In this document: positions 36,143 through 47,463 of the stretch, piece after piece | Layout: the number at the start of each line of letters is the position of its first letter | Position numbering within the stretch: position 1 is the first letter of the stretch | NCBI GenBank assembly: GCA_000708835.1 | Contig: DF237000.1 | Location: 190,166 to 254,165, forward strand | Length of the DNA: 64,000 nt | Source of the DNA: Klebsormidium nitens | Lineage: Eukaryota; Streptophyta; Klebsormidiophyceae; Klebsormidiales; Klebsormidiaceae | Direction of reading: 5' to 3' | Made by a program: the position numbers and the translations under genes | Notes under the pieces: model-generated | Seen by the model: only the letters and a program-made list of their open reading frames with translations | What the model was told of the DNA's origin: nothing | Database searches by the model: none

Positions 36143-36717
36143 GTCAGTCTACGGCCCACCATCCGAGATTGTCTTCTGATGCTATCCGGGCAAATGGAAT
36201 TACCACCGTTGCCACCCCCGCCGACCACGTTCTTCACATTATCGTCAAGCTCTGGAGGTGGCTTAACAAGTACCAAAGGTGGCTTGACGTCCGGGAGTGT
36301 TGTTTTAGAAGAGCACACCAAACGTTTCTAAACAGCTGGCGTCTTAGAACCTAGATGGCACGCAGACTCTGAGACTCGATGACACTTAAGAGCTCGCTGT
36401 AGCATGTAACATATTAGCTGACGCGATTCCTCTAACTAGTGAAGCTTCCAGATTGGACTGGCCTGCAATACCGGAGCAATCTTGTCGATTTATTGCGACT
36501 CAATAATGTTGCTTTACCTTCCATGTGCTGGAGCTTGTTCGTCCTGGTAAGTGTTGAGTGCGGTTGTATGCTTGACTCTTGTATCATTACCCGACCGTTG
36601 TACAGTGTCTGGCCGGGGGTATACCTCAGGCGGACCGTCATATACCGTTCGACTCAGGCTTAAACATATGCATGGCGCAAGCATGATAAGCGGACTCCGG
36701 CACAAACATGCTCAAAG

Positions 36718-37699
36718 TACCGTACTACCAAGGTATGATTCCGAATAAATGAATAATTATTTGCATTACGGAAAGTTAGAAAACTACCAAATAAGNNNNN
36801 NNNNNNNNNNNNNNNNNNNNNNNNNNNNNNNNNNNNNNNNNNNNNNNNNNNNNNNNNNNNNNNNNNNNNNNNNNNNNNNNNNNNNNNNNNNNNNNNNNNN
36901 NNNNNNNNNNNNNNNNNNNNNNNNNNNNNNNNNNNNNNNNNNNNNNNNNNNNNNNNNNNNNNNNNNNNNNNNNNNNNNNNNNNNNNNNNNNNNNNNNNNN
37001 NNNNNNNNNNNNNNNNNNNNNNNNNNNNNNNNNNNNNNNNNNNNNNNNNNNNNNNNNNNNNNNNNNNNNNNNNNNNNNNNNNNNNNNNNNNNNNNNNNNN
37101 NNNNNNNNNNNNNNNNNNNNNNNNNNNNNNNNNNNNNNNNNNNNNNNNNNNNNNNNNNNNNNNNNNNNNNNNNNNNNNNNNNNNNNNNNNNNNNNNNNNN
37201 NNNNNNNNNNNNNNNNNNNNNNNNNNNNNNNNNNNNNNNNNNNNNNNNNNNNNNNNNNNNNNNNNNNNNNNNNNNNNNNNNNNNNNNNNNNNNNNNNNNN
37301 NNNNNNNNNNNNNNNNNNNNNNNNNNNNNNNNNNNNNNNNNNNNNNNNNNNNNNNNNNNNNNNNNNNNNNNNNNNNNNNNNNNNNNNNNNNNNNNNNNNN
37401 NNNNNNNNNNNNNNNNNNNNNNNNNNNNNNNNNNNNNNNNNNNNNNNNNNNNNNNNNNNNNNNNNNNNNNNNNNNNNNNNNNNNNNNNNNNNNNNNNNNN
37501 NNNNNNNNNNNNNNNNNNNNNNNNNNCCAAGGTACGTACCGGAAGCCTTGAAAAGCCTAAACAAAAGGGTACCTGGGTACCTTAAAAGCTCATTCGGATT
37601 TAGGGTCGGATTCAGAAAAATAATCCAAGATTTGGGCTCGCATTCCGTAAAATAATTGCATATTTTGAGCATTCGGAATCATACCTTGGTAGTACGGTA
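36718..37699. mobile_element. Probable TIR element around an assembly gap
   Basis: A 29-bp sequence starting TACCGTACTACCAAGG (36718-36746) recurs exactly as its reverse complement at 37671-37699. Beyond it the arms stay partly similar (AATAATTATTTGCATTACGG against its counterpart). TA flanks each arm if the repeat is taken from CCGTACTACC, consistent with a TA target duplication. The interior is mostly unsequenced and no transposase is visible. Confidence 0.6.
36796..37526. other. Assembly gap (N run)
   Basis: 731 undetermined bases. Open frames that span it have no meaning. Confidence 0.99.
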
Positions 37700-39300
37700 A
37701 GGGCCTTTGTCGCTGCCGGTCTGACCTAGCACAAGCCTGGACGGCTGCGCGACCATCAGTATAGCTGCAACCGCGCAATACTATGATACTACGTACAAAG
37801 CTAGCGGGGTGCTTATCGACATATAAAGTTTAGTGCGCCAGGCCCATCATGACATTCCAACTCGACCTTTTTGAATGCCTGAGTGATGTTAACCCCTTGA
37901 TTATTGCCGTCTTTGTGGATACGATCCGATTTGCTGTGCACTATTGAAGGCCCCGCCAGGCTGCCGCGCCGCAAGCCTTGAAGATATTCAGCGTCACACT
38001 GATATAGATCAATCATGTCAGTTTTTGATTGAATGAAAGGTTCACGTCTTGACATCATATTCAGTCCACACCGAATTCTAGGATTGCGTCCAGTCAGTTT
38101 CCACGTAAGGAGCCAGCCGACCAGGCTCTGGCACGGCGTGCCAGCACGTACAAACGCGAGCATGAAGAATTTTCAAGTTTCGAAGCGACAATTGAATCAT
38201 GCAACCACCTAGCTCGATCAGTGCCACGCATACGGTTGAAATCTAGTGGCATGCACACGATTGAAATCTGCTGGGTTGGCAGCCTAGCTGATCATATCTA
38301 GCTGCCCGGGCGTTAGGTTCAAAATCAATTCAAACATTGAATGTCATGAAAGCCAATGGCCCGTATGGCTACGGCGATTCGGAAAATCAATTTAACTTGC
38401 CGGAGTTGCTAGTTAAGTTAGCAACCGGCGTCTTAGTGATCTTCTGGTGAGTACGTCCGTGGCAGACACGCAATTAGACTAGAGCCTGGACTTGAGCTGG
38501 CGGCTCATGCGGCAACATAAACATTTACAACCCGTTAGGGGTTGCAACACGAGGGGCTTTGGCTTGCATATTATGTTGCACAATTTCGTGAGCATATATC
38601 TTGCGGTGGTGGCTCAGGAAGGCACAGCGCTATTTACACGTCATGCACTGGCACGGGCACGTCACAAAGACCGGGGACGTCTCGATCGACTTGACATCAT
38701 TCAACAAAGTGCTTGCACTCATGCTTGCAAGCTAATTAACGTCAGCACCATAGAAACTGCAACGACCCTCAAGACAGTCCGCTTACATGACACGCGACAG
38801 CTGCAATCCATCCCATGTACATCAGGACAGGGAGCTAGAATGAAGCAACCTGGCCTTGACTGTCCCATCCAAAGGTGGACACATGACAGACCAGCCATCA
38901 GGAGGTTTCGTTACACGGCTCCATCGGTCTCCTGGCTATCTTGCCGAGAAGAAGTTGCTAGAGTCACCCACTCCCGCTGGTACGTGTCGAAGTCAAGACC
39001 TGCGATAGATCGGCAAAGGCTTTATAACCAGTCTAGAATTCATGCGAGCACTGAGATACAGGTATCTGTCTCTTTCGTAGTATTCCTTGCTGGACATTTA
39101 TTTTCCGAACACGCCTATTCCCAGGCTAGGTGATCTTGCAAACTGCTCGGAAGACTTTCACAAATTTCCCCCTAGTCACAGGCATACCATCCTGCCAGCT
39201 TTCGCACAAGCAGGAACGGGCCACGGTTTCCGCACTTCCTGGTAATTCCTCCAAGGACGAGAGTCCTCTTTAGTCCTGTTTACAATCAGGCCTACACCGG
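37700..39300. other. No gene supported; may hold the MFI-like 3' exon
   Basis: A long open frame at 38492-39133 (+) starts at TTG and shows no recognisable domain. The missing 3' exon of the MFI-like gene should lie at the right end of this stretch. Confidence 0.4.
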
Positions 39301-39378
39301 ACATGCCAGAGCCGGCACGTCTGGTCATCTGACTGTGCTAGTGCTCAAATATGAGGAAGTAGAAATGAGTCAGCTCAC

Positions 39379-42300
39379 CTGTAGTCCAGCTAAGTAAGTC
39401 ACAATCTTCAGAGTCCCCTTCGGCCGCAGAAACGTCATCGCCCGGGGGACCGGAATCATCCGTTCCGAAATCTGATGCTTCTCGTCCTGATTTATACCTG
39501 GACACGTAAAATCCAAACAATTTGTTGTTGCGAACCAGAATATCAGCTTTCCGCTTGTCCGCGGAAATTTGGCAGCTACCGTCATGCTATCAGATTGTTT
39601 TCAACCAATTGATCCGCCTTTGCCAAAGGTATTCCACCGTGATCAGGATCGAGCTTTGATCGACGAAAAACATTCGCGCACATACTCTTCTAATTTTGCT
39701 TCGACCAGCGGCCTCAAATCCGCTTGGTCAAATCTGTACCTTCCTGGTTTCTCTTACAGGCGACAGAGCTCTGGAACGTGTCAGTCTGCACACCCGTGAC
39801 CGACCCAACTCGTCATATCTGACAATGCGAAACGACTTCGTTAAGAGGAACTTACATCTGCTGGAACCATTCTAACTTTTTCCGTCGAGCGAGCTGCTCC
39901 AGGTCTTCCCGCCGCTTTAGTTTGGAGTAATGGAACGGTCGCCTGCAGGGAGTGATAGTCAGATAGTTCTGATACCGGTGGAAAGCAATCCTTAAATCTT
40001 CTTTTTTTCGGAACAACACGTACGTTACATAATTAGAGTACTGCTCAGAAACGCTGGGTTTTGTCTTACGTCTGGTCCATAAGTCGTCTCGTGCGTGAGG
40101 CATCGTTGCTTACAGAATGCGCACATACGGGTTCAGAAGACCAAATGACCATACGTTGCGACCCCTTCAACGAAGCCTGTGAAATCTGCTTCCCGCTGAC
40201 GACCTGAATATCGAAACAAGGAAAGCGACCAGAAACGACGAGAGACAATTGTGGATAAGGGTTGCCAGTCTTGACAGTAGCGCCGATCAGACGAACTTTG
40301 TTTCGATTCAGACTTCGGATCCGCAAGGCCAATCAATATCCGGCTCGCTCCCGACCACAGAAAAATCCCCAGAAGTCTTGCGGTACGTTGCTTTCCGTTC
40401 CACTTTGAGCCGCACGAAGCATCGCTTTCCTCAGCAATCAGTCTTCCCTTTGATTTCGCCGGTGCGTCGGCAAAAGCTGCAGGGACTATCCGATATGTGG
40501 ACCGATATCCGAAAACTAGACCGACTTTCGCTCTGGACCCGAAGTTGCGCTAGCGGTGAGCACAAAGCAAATAAATTTAGAAGCTCACCGTACGGCCGCG
40601 GTGCGCACGGTAACTGGGTCCACCGGTTGGAGCAACCGCTCGGCAACCGGGCGCCAGCCGTTGTTCTCCCACCTCAGGTACCAGTCTTCTTCCTCCCCCC
40701 CCGACTGCTTTCGCGTGCCCGGTTGGCGCTTGCCCCGCCTCTGGGACAGGGCGGCGTAGTCCCGGGGGCAGAAGGAGCAGACGTCGGTGACTGGCCGGTG
40801 CGTGTAGATCTTGTAGAAGACCTGCGCGGCGGGATTATTCGCTGTTCAACTATGAGAATAACAGACCGCTTTTGGACACACCAATTAGTGGTGCTCTTCT
40901 CCCCCAATTGGCTCAAAGCTTTGCGCCGCCCGACAGTTAACCTGAAGTGCTATATTGCCGATGCGGTAACACCGCAAACGAGGACCTTGCTGATCAAGCT
41001 GCACGGATCTGATTGGTGTATCGAGACAAGCCGGATATACAATCAAACGAAATGTCGAAAATCAGGCTTGAGACCGTGTGCACGAACTAGCAGTGAGAAA
41101 ACAGCTGACTTGATTTGGAACCGTGCCTGCTAACTTGTCGCACGCCTCTGCAAGGATCAAGGTTTCCGTAAATTGCTGAACTGAAGCGGGTGCAGTCCTT
41201 CCCCGAACACCGAGTTTTCTGCCCTCGACGCAAGCCAAGAGATCCGGAGACCAGACGCACACCAGACGTTGTAAGAGCGCAGGGTTTTCCTCTCGAGCTG
41301 AGCTTACGAGTGCCTATCTAAAAGCGGACCGGTGGGCATCAATGAATCGGCCTCTCGGCGATGAACGTGTGCATTGGGCACATGCGGAAAAGGAAGAAGA
41401 TGAAGACAGAAAACCAAGTAGAGAAGAACACGGAGGAACAGAAGAAAGAGAGAAGGAACGAAAATTACTCACCATAGGAGGGAAAGTATCTCCGCCCAGC
41501 CGGAATCGGACGTGGAGGCCAGCCGCAGCTTCCGCGTATCTGGCCTGCGAACCAAGGTTGAAGGGGTTTGTGGTAAACCCCAGAAAAGTCGTACGTGTTC
41601 TCTTCTCTCGCTTCAGTCAGATCCTCAAACTTTTGGGCTCCCCAAGGTCAAGTCAGGAGGTCAACGCGTTGAGTGAAAGGAAGATAGTGGAAGAAAAGAA
41701 GAACGGGGTCGTTCAGCAGCTCTGCTTACAAGGATGTTTTGCACCTAAGCAGCTATGGTTGAGGTTTTTTAACCAGCTGTAAAACGGCTTCTTTGATAGA
41801 AGGGCATCTAACCGAGGTCTAAGCAGGCTTAGTTAACAGCGGTATTTCCGAAGTGGTTCATATGCATCGAAACTCAAGAATTACTCTCGTGTGGAGCATG
41901 TAGATCCAACAATTCTTGACACTAGGCGGTTCAGACGCTGCTTTTCCCGTTGGCAACCCCTTCTCTGCGCGCTAGAACACTTAAAACCGTTTATCAAATG
42001 TGAAATACCGATGGAAGGTGGCGTCAGCGAAACACGCGGTAAGCGAACGCAATCGGCTTTGAACCAGACACGGAAAGACTGGCAACGCACACTGATATGA
42101 AAATCCGACCTTCTTGACTCCATCAGCCCGTAAGTACAAGGGGCGAGCTGATGTTACAAACCTTACCTCTGTGGGGTTGATCGAGCGCAGGAGCAGTGCT
42201 GGGTCACCCCTTTCTCGGAATCTGATAAGGTCCCGGAAGTATCGGTAGACTTTTCTGTTCTGCACAAAATCGAGAGCAATGGTAAAGCTGGCAGCTAAAG

Positions 42301-42990
42301 ATGGCATGCTGTAAGGACAACCATGCAGTCTGCAGTTCCTCTGGTCCCTCCACGTCAGCAGGCGCCGGGACTAACTTGGCAGAGCTCTCGGGCGGTTTCT
42401 CTGCTTTTTTATCGGCTTTTGAGGGCTTCGGTACACTTCTCGGCAAGGACAAAGAAGCGTGCCGTGCGGCGGAAATCAAAGGCTGTGGAGAAGGCTTTCC
42501 GCTGTGGCCACCTGATTCGAATCATTTCGGAGTAGTATCGGGAAAGAACGATTAAAGAGGGCGCATCATCGCAGTGGCCGTGAACGTCAGCACCGGTCAC
42601 CGCTTAGCAGTATGTCGAGCTTGGGGACACAAACCGGGACAATCTGTCATTCGGCGACAGGTGAGCAGAGCGACCCTGCTGACCAGTCGCTCTGTGAAGC
42701 CAATTCAAATGCGTGTCCATACCTTCTTTTCGAAGCGTCTGCATGCAATTTCCATCTTTGTGTGCGCGGTTCGACGTGTCCCTTCCTGAATAATGGACGT
42801 TCTCAAATGTGCCCCACTGACCTGGAGAATCATCGTACCATCAAAACAACACGTCTGGGGTTTCGAAGAAGAATCATCTAACGAGTGCCAGATGCATACT
42901 TACCCAGTAAGACTTCCAAGCTCGCTGCAGCTTCTTGACGGCTATGTCCCTGCCAGGCGACTCTGGCATGCTGAAGTCCTTCCGTGCCAT
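39379..42990 (-). CDS. MFI / C11orf65-like protein (3' end unresolved)
   Basis: Six exons join on the minus strand: 42990-42904, 42259-42167, 41544-41473, 40821-40589, 39942-39856 and 39497-39379. All phases agree, giving 230 residues from ATG at 42990. The order of landmarks follows animal C11orf65 (mitochondrial fission interactor MFI): KKLQRAWKSYW (IQ-like), YRYFRDLIRFRERGDP with LLLRSINPTE, AAAGLHVRFRLGG, VFYKIYTHRPVTDVCSFCPRDY, WYLRWENNGWRPV, and FHYSKLKRREDLEQ leading to KLEWFQQM. The last visible exon is acidic (residues about 192-230) and ends in phase 1 at LLSWTT. The C-terminal exon could not be chosen: 39280-39140 holds an in-frame candidate with a stop but no resemblance I recognise. 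In vertebrates MFI is reported to affect mitochondrial fission; the function in an alga is unknown. The start is the first ATG of exon 1 and is preceded by an open acceptor-like site, so an upstream exon remains possible. Confidence 0.8.
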
Positions 42991-43084
42991 GTTGCCGCTC
43001 GTCACATCAGGCAGAACGTCTGCAATCGAGAAGGGGCTCGTTATCACATGAATGTAGTTACGGGAGTGGATCTCCGTCCAACTC

Positions 43085-43305
43085 AAAAGAATCTGATTTG
43101 AGACGGAGGATCTTTTGCGGACTGTCAATCTGCTTTCGCTTTTGCGGTGTCTCAACATCTGAAAGGCAGGCTCTGAGGTTCGTATTTCAATGATCTTCTC
43201 CCGGAAGAGAGGCTGCTTTGAAATGGAGCATCTTTCGCGGACTGTCAAGCTGCTTTCGCTTATCAAGCTGTCTCAACATCTGAAAGCATGTACTGAGGTT
43301 CTTAG
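43085..43305. repeat. Two-copy tandem duplication upstream of the MFI-like gene
   Basis: The stretch with GCGGACTGTCAATCTGCTTT, TCTCAACATCTGAAAG and CTGAGGTTCGTA (about 43100-43185) recurs with substitutions at about 43220-43305, a period near 120 bp. It lies just upstream of the likely MFI-like start on the minus strand. Confidence 0.85.
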
Positions 43306-43309
43306 TTCC

Positions 43310-44880
43310 CTGTTCTCCTTCAGGATGAGAGCTGCCCTCTCCGAGGGTGTGCTGCCGACAAACTCTCGGAGGCACCCTTCTTCAGCCTTTGGTACCTCCG
43401 AACGGGTAGCAATTGAGTTGCTTGTCCTCCGTTCCTCAAAGATCTTTGCAGTGACAATCCAATCTACTGACCAACACGGTTACAGCCCCCAATCGAGCTT
43501 CGAAGATGGGCTGCTCCGTCAAGATTTGGCTGGTTGTAGACTAACCGGGGGCAAAGATTAGCCTTTCAAAGCTCAGATTGGAACTTCAAACAAAGTATTC
43601 TCGCGGCGCAACAGTTTAAGAAGATGGTACGTCACAAGAAGACTCGCCGAAGATGCCAGGGAAAAAGGCCACGGCCGAATGCTGTTGCGCTCAGAACACT
43701 TCCTGGTAAGGTGCAACTAGTAATCACATGTTTCTCACGCTATCGTCTTTGGGCTGTCGGGCCCACATTGAGGATTAGCTTTTCAGCATACCTTGCCGCG
43801 TGCTTAGAGGCCTGAGCCCACTCAAGGCGCATGCGTGTCGTCCTTCGCTGGAGGCGTCAGAAGTCTCCAGGCTCAGCTATGTCTCCGAATAAGCAGCAGG
43901 GACGTGGCGTGGGTGCGAGCGTCGCCGCAGGAAACCACCAGCGTGCGGAGGTGGCTACCAATTATTCGCGGCATTGCTACACAACGTCTGGAAAGAGAAA
44001 CAAATCAATCATACATGATCTCATTGAATCATTATATAGAATAACAAAATTAGTAACCGAGTTCCATCTCCCGAGATCCGACCAACTGCTTTCCTCTCTG
44101 CAAAGCTCACCATGTAAAGTTACATCATGGGCAACTTTCGGAGAGAACGTAGTATGCGTCAAGCTTTTGCATGATGGACTGCAGGAGCTCTGACTGACTA
44201 TCTGAACACTGGAGCAATGCTGCAAAGAGCGTGCCAGGTGTCAGCACGGGATGACCTGCTGTTAACCAAGCCTGGTTAGACCTCGTTTAGATGCCCTTCT
44301 ACTAAGGGCCTACTAGTCATCCTGGTTAGAAGCTGGTCAGAAACCTTTCCCTGTAGCTGGGTAGGAGGAGAATCTCCATGTGCAAAGCAAAGATAAGCCT
44401 GCTGCCGGCAGACAAAGCAGCTGGCCCAAGTAACCACTCGCTTACGTCACAGCTAGGTGCAGAAACCGGCCAAGAAGCAGCCCCGCCCTTTCCATGCTTT
44501 TCCAGTTTCCAAGCACGAGGACAGTTTTGACCAGAGGGAACACAAGCAGGAGGCAAACACTTGAATTTTGCTCTCTGCCTAAATTGAAGTCAATCTGTTC
44601 CCTTTTAAATCTACAGAGCCTTTTCAAACAACTTGAGCACTTGTAGAGCCGGGGTTCTCACCAGATGGTCAGTAAAAGGAGAACAACAGCGTACGTCAAA
44701 TCTCTCGGCCACGTGTGCTCGGAGTCAGATCCTTGAGACCTGCTGCCGCCAGTAGCCCCTGAAAAGAGAAAATATAGAGCACCTCAGACTCTGTCCCTGC
44801 AAGCAGACCAATGGCCACGAGCTTGTTACCAGCGATGAGGGGAGTTCTGCCCTACTAGCAAGACGAGACTCGTGTAGCTA
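43310..44880. other. No gene found
   Basis: Sequence upstream of the MFI-like gene. No coding exon was recognised on either strand. Confidence 0.45.
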
Positions 44881-46460
44881 AACCATTAGGCTAGACTGAA
44901 GGACCAGGAGCTTCCAATGTTGTCGACAGCGCGGCTGGCGTGCGCACTCAACTTGTTGACGCGAGAAAGAAAGCTGCCCCAAACTTTAACAAAGCCCCAC
45001 GCAAGTTGAAGAACTACAGCAGACTGAAAGGACAACAATCTCAGGATAGCAGAACAGGGCCTTACACCTTCATTGACAAGCGCGGAACGCATGCTCCAAA
45101 TGCCCTGCTTGCCAGTGCCTCTCAGGAAAGCTGCCCGAAACCAAAAGAACTGGGGCGGCCACAGGAAGGGCACGCCCCGTGAACAAGACCGTAGCAGCCA
45201 GAAGGCACGCTGCCAAACCCAAGAAGCAACCTAAGTAATGGAACCCAAATCAGAGGAACAACAGTCCCAGGATAGCAGAACAGGGCCTTACATCTTCATT
45301 TGACAAGCGCGGAACGCATGCTCCGAATGCCCTGCTTGCCAGTGCTTTTCGGAAAAGTTGCCCCAAACTAACAATAGGGAATTTCCTTAGGAGGGGCATG
45401 ACCCATGAACAAAAGTACAGCAACCTCAGGGCAAGCTCTCATCCAAGAAGCAACCTAAGTACTGGATTAGACCTGAACAGACCAGAGGAACAGCATTCCC
45501 AGGATAGCAGAACAGGGCCTTACACCTTCATTGACAAGCGCGGAACGCATGCTCCAAATGCCCTGCTTGCCAGTGCCTCTCGGGAAAGCTGCAACGAACT
45601 GAAAGAACTGGGGCGGCCACAGGAAGGGCACGCCCCATGCACAAGACCGCAGCAGCCGCAATGCAAGCTGTCAAACCGAAGAAGCAACTAACCATCATAA
45701 CGAGCTAGACCTGACCAAAGTATAGGAGCGACAGTCCCAGGATCGCAGAACAGGGCCTTACATCTTCGTCGACAAGCGCGGAACGCATGCTCCGAATGCC
45801 CTGCTTGCCAGTGCCTCTCGGGAGAGCTGCCCCAAACTAGAGAAGGGGGAATCCACAGATTGTGAACTCCGAAGAACAAAACCGCAGGAATTGCAAGGGA
45901 AGGTGCCAAATTTTAAAAGCAACCAACGTAACTAGCTGGATCTGACTAAAGCAGAGGTGACATCAGTCCCAGGATAGCAGAACAGGGCCTTATATCCTCA
46001 TCGACAAGCGCGGAACGCATGCTCTGAACGCCCTGCTAGCCAGTGCCTTTCGGGAAAGCTTCCCCCAACCAAGAGAACAGGGGCGGCCACAGGAAAAGCA
46101 CGCCCCATGAACAAAATCAAAACAGGCGCAAGGCAAACTGTAAATCCCAATAACTGGTTAAGTCAAGTAACAAGCTGAACCCAACCAAAGCAGAGGAACA
46201 ACAGTCCCAGGATAGCAGAACAGGGCCGTACATCCTCATCGACAAGCGCGGAACGCATGCTCTGAACGCCATGCTTGCCAGTGCCTCTCGGGAAAGCTGC
46301 CCCAAACCAAGAGAACAGGGGCACTTGCAAGAAAGGAACGGAACACCAGAGCAGCCTAACAAAAGCAGTCAAGTCAAGAATGAGCAGCTATCTAAGACGA
46401 GCTGGAATTGACTAAACGGGACAAGAACCTGAGGACTCTAGTTTCTGAACTTTACATTGA
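44880..46460. repeat. Tandem array of ~232-bp units
   Basis: Six clear units share CAGGATAGCAGAACAGGGCC (one C/T-type variant each in some), ACAAGCGCGGAACGCATGCT and GGGAAAGCTGCCCC. The first motif starts near 45042, 45267, 45499, 45737, 45969 and 46207. Degenerate end copies flank them. Unit spacing of 225-238 bp is not a constant multiple of three and no frame runs across units, so this looks non-coding. Confidence 0.9.
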
Positions 46461-47463
46461 CTTCGTTGCGAGATGCGTCAGATGTTCTATCTGCAAATAA
46501 CTTTCTAAAAAACTTCCCCGAACAAGACGAGGCGCAAGATTGAAAGTAGCCCAAACCTGACAAACCTGGGCCAGAGTCTGAGGTGCTCACCTCTGCAATG
46601 TCGCTGGTGCAGTTCAAAAATTTGCGCACTCTTGAACCGTCGTCGACTTCTAGCTAGAAGAGTGCGCGCCCTTAACTGTCTTCCAGTGCAAAGTAACTAG
46701 CATCTCCACCGAAAACTCTGCTCAACATGGGAGGCCTTCTGTTCCAACGGCGTGCGAGAGAGAGCTTTTCCACCGCCGTTCCTCCTGATCTAGCTGACGC
46801 ACCTGGGAATGCAAAGGAGGAGCTGGGAGGGCCGCAAACTTGAACCTCGGCAGCGCCGGCACACTCCGCGACATCCTACTAGCAGATACTGAGATATAGT
46901 CAAAAAGTAGAGTTGTGAAGCTGCAGGTCGCCCAGGGCCAGGGCAGCCAGGGCCAAGGCGATCTGGCTGGCGCCGTGGCGGCGGGCAACCGTCCACAGCA
47001 CATGGTCTGCGCGCGCACGACTGTGGCGCCTTCAGCTACGGTGTATATACTATAATACTACAAAATTCACCTCTATTAAAAGCGAATGGCTTTCCGGTAT
47101 TGTTCCATTCACACGCCTTGTAGTTTACATTATTATATCGTGATTAGTGACGTGGACCCAACGGATGCAGCGATTGAGTTAAAAATTGACCCGTTTGAAT
47201 AAATTCCAGCACAAACCTCGAAAGTCTGGCCGCTTATGTCAAACTTGAGAAGAATTTTCACCGCCAAGAACTGGCAAACTTGCTTGAAGTTGAAGACAGC
47301 GCTTCTTCCTCCCAATTTCAACTTCCAAGTTTCAAGTTCCACGGTTCCACCTCGAGGAAGAACGCAATGTGCCCCCGGTGAGCCTGCATGAGGCCAGTGA
47401 AGGGCTTTCTTGCTCGGGTCTCTTGCTCAGGTTTTGTCCTTGTTGTCTCAAAACGTTTTCATC
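46460..47463. other. Upstream region of the GNAT gene
   Basis: No coding exon was recognised. A TATATACTATAA tract at about 47043 lies some 420 bp before the chosen ATG and could serve as a TATA-like element, but nothing else supports a promoter position. Confidence 0.35.

Noticed and set aside
36776-37672. Long open frames across the N run
   Set aside because: They are produced by undetermined bases and carry no evidence of coding.
38492-39133. 213-codon open frame on +
   Set aside because: It starts at TTG, shows no recognisable domain, and composition does not stand out.
40249-41133. 294-codon open frame on +
   Set aside because: It overlaps antisense to the well-supported MFI-like exon 40821-40589.
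42204-42479. 91-codon minus-strand open frame inside the first MFI-like intron
   Set aside because: Exons 1 and 2 already join to reproduce the family's continuous AWKSYW-NRKVYRYF stretch, leaving no room for it.
44845-44900. tRNA-like string TAGCCTAATGG on the minus strand
   Set aside because: Only a D-arm-like piece; no anticodon arm, T arm or acceptor pairing could be found.
44880-46460. Repeat protein encoded by the ~232-bp array on the minus strand
   Set aside because: Unit spacing is not a constant multiple of three and the frames stop within one or two units.
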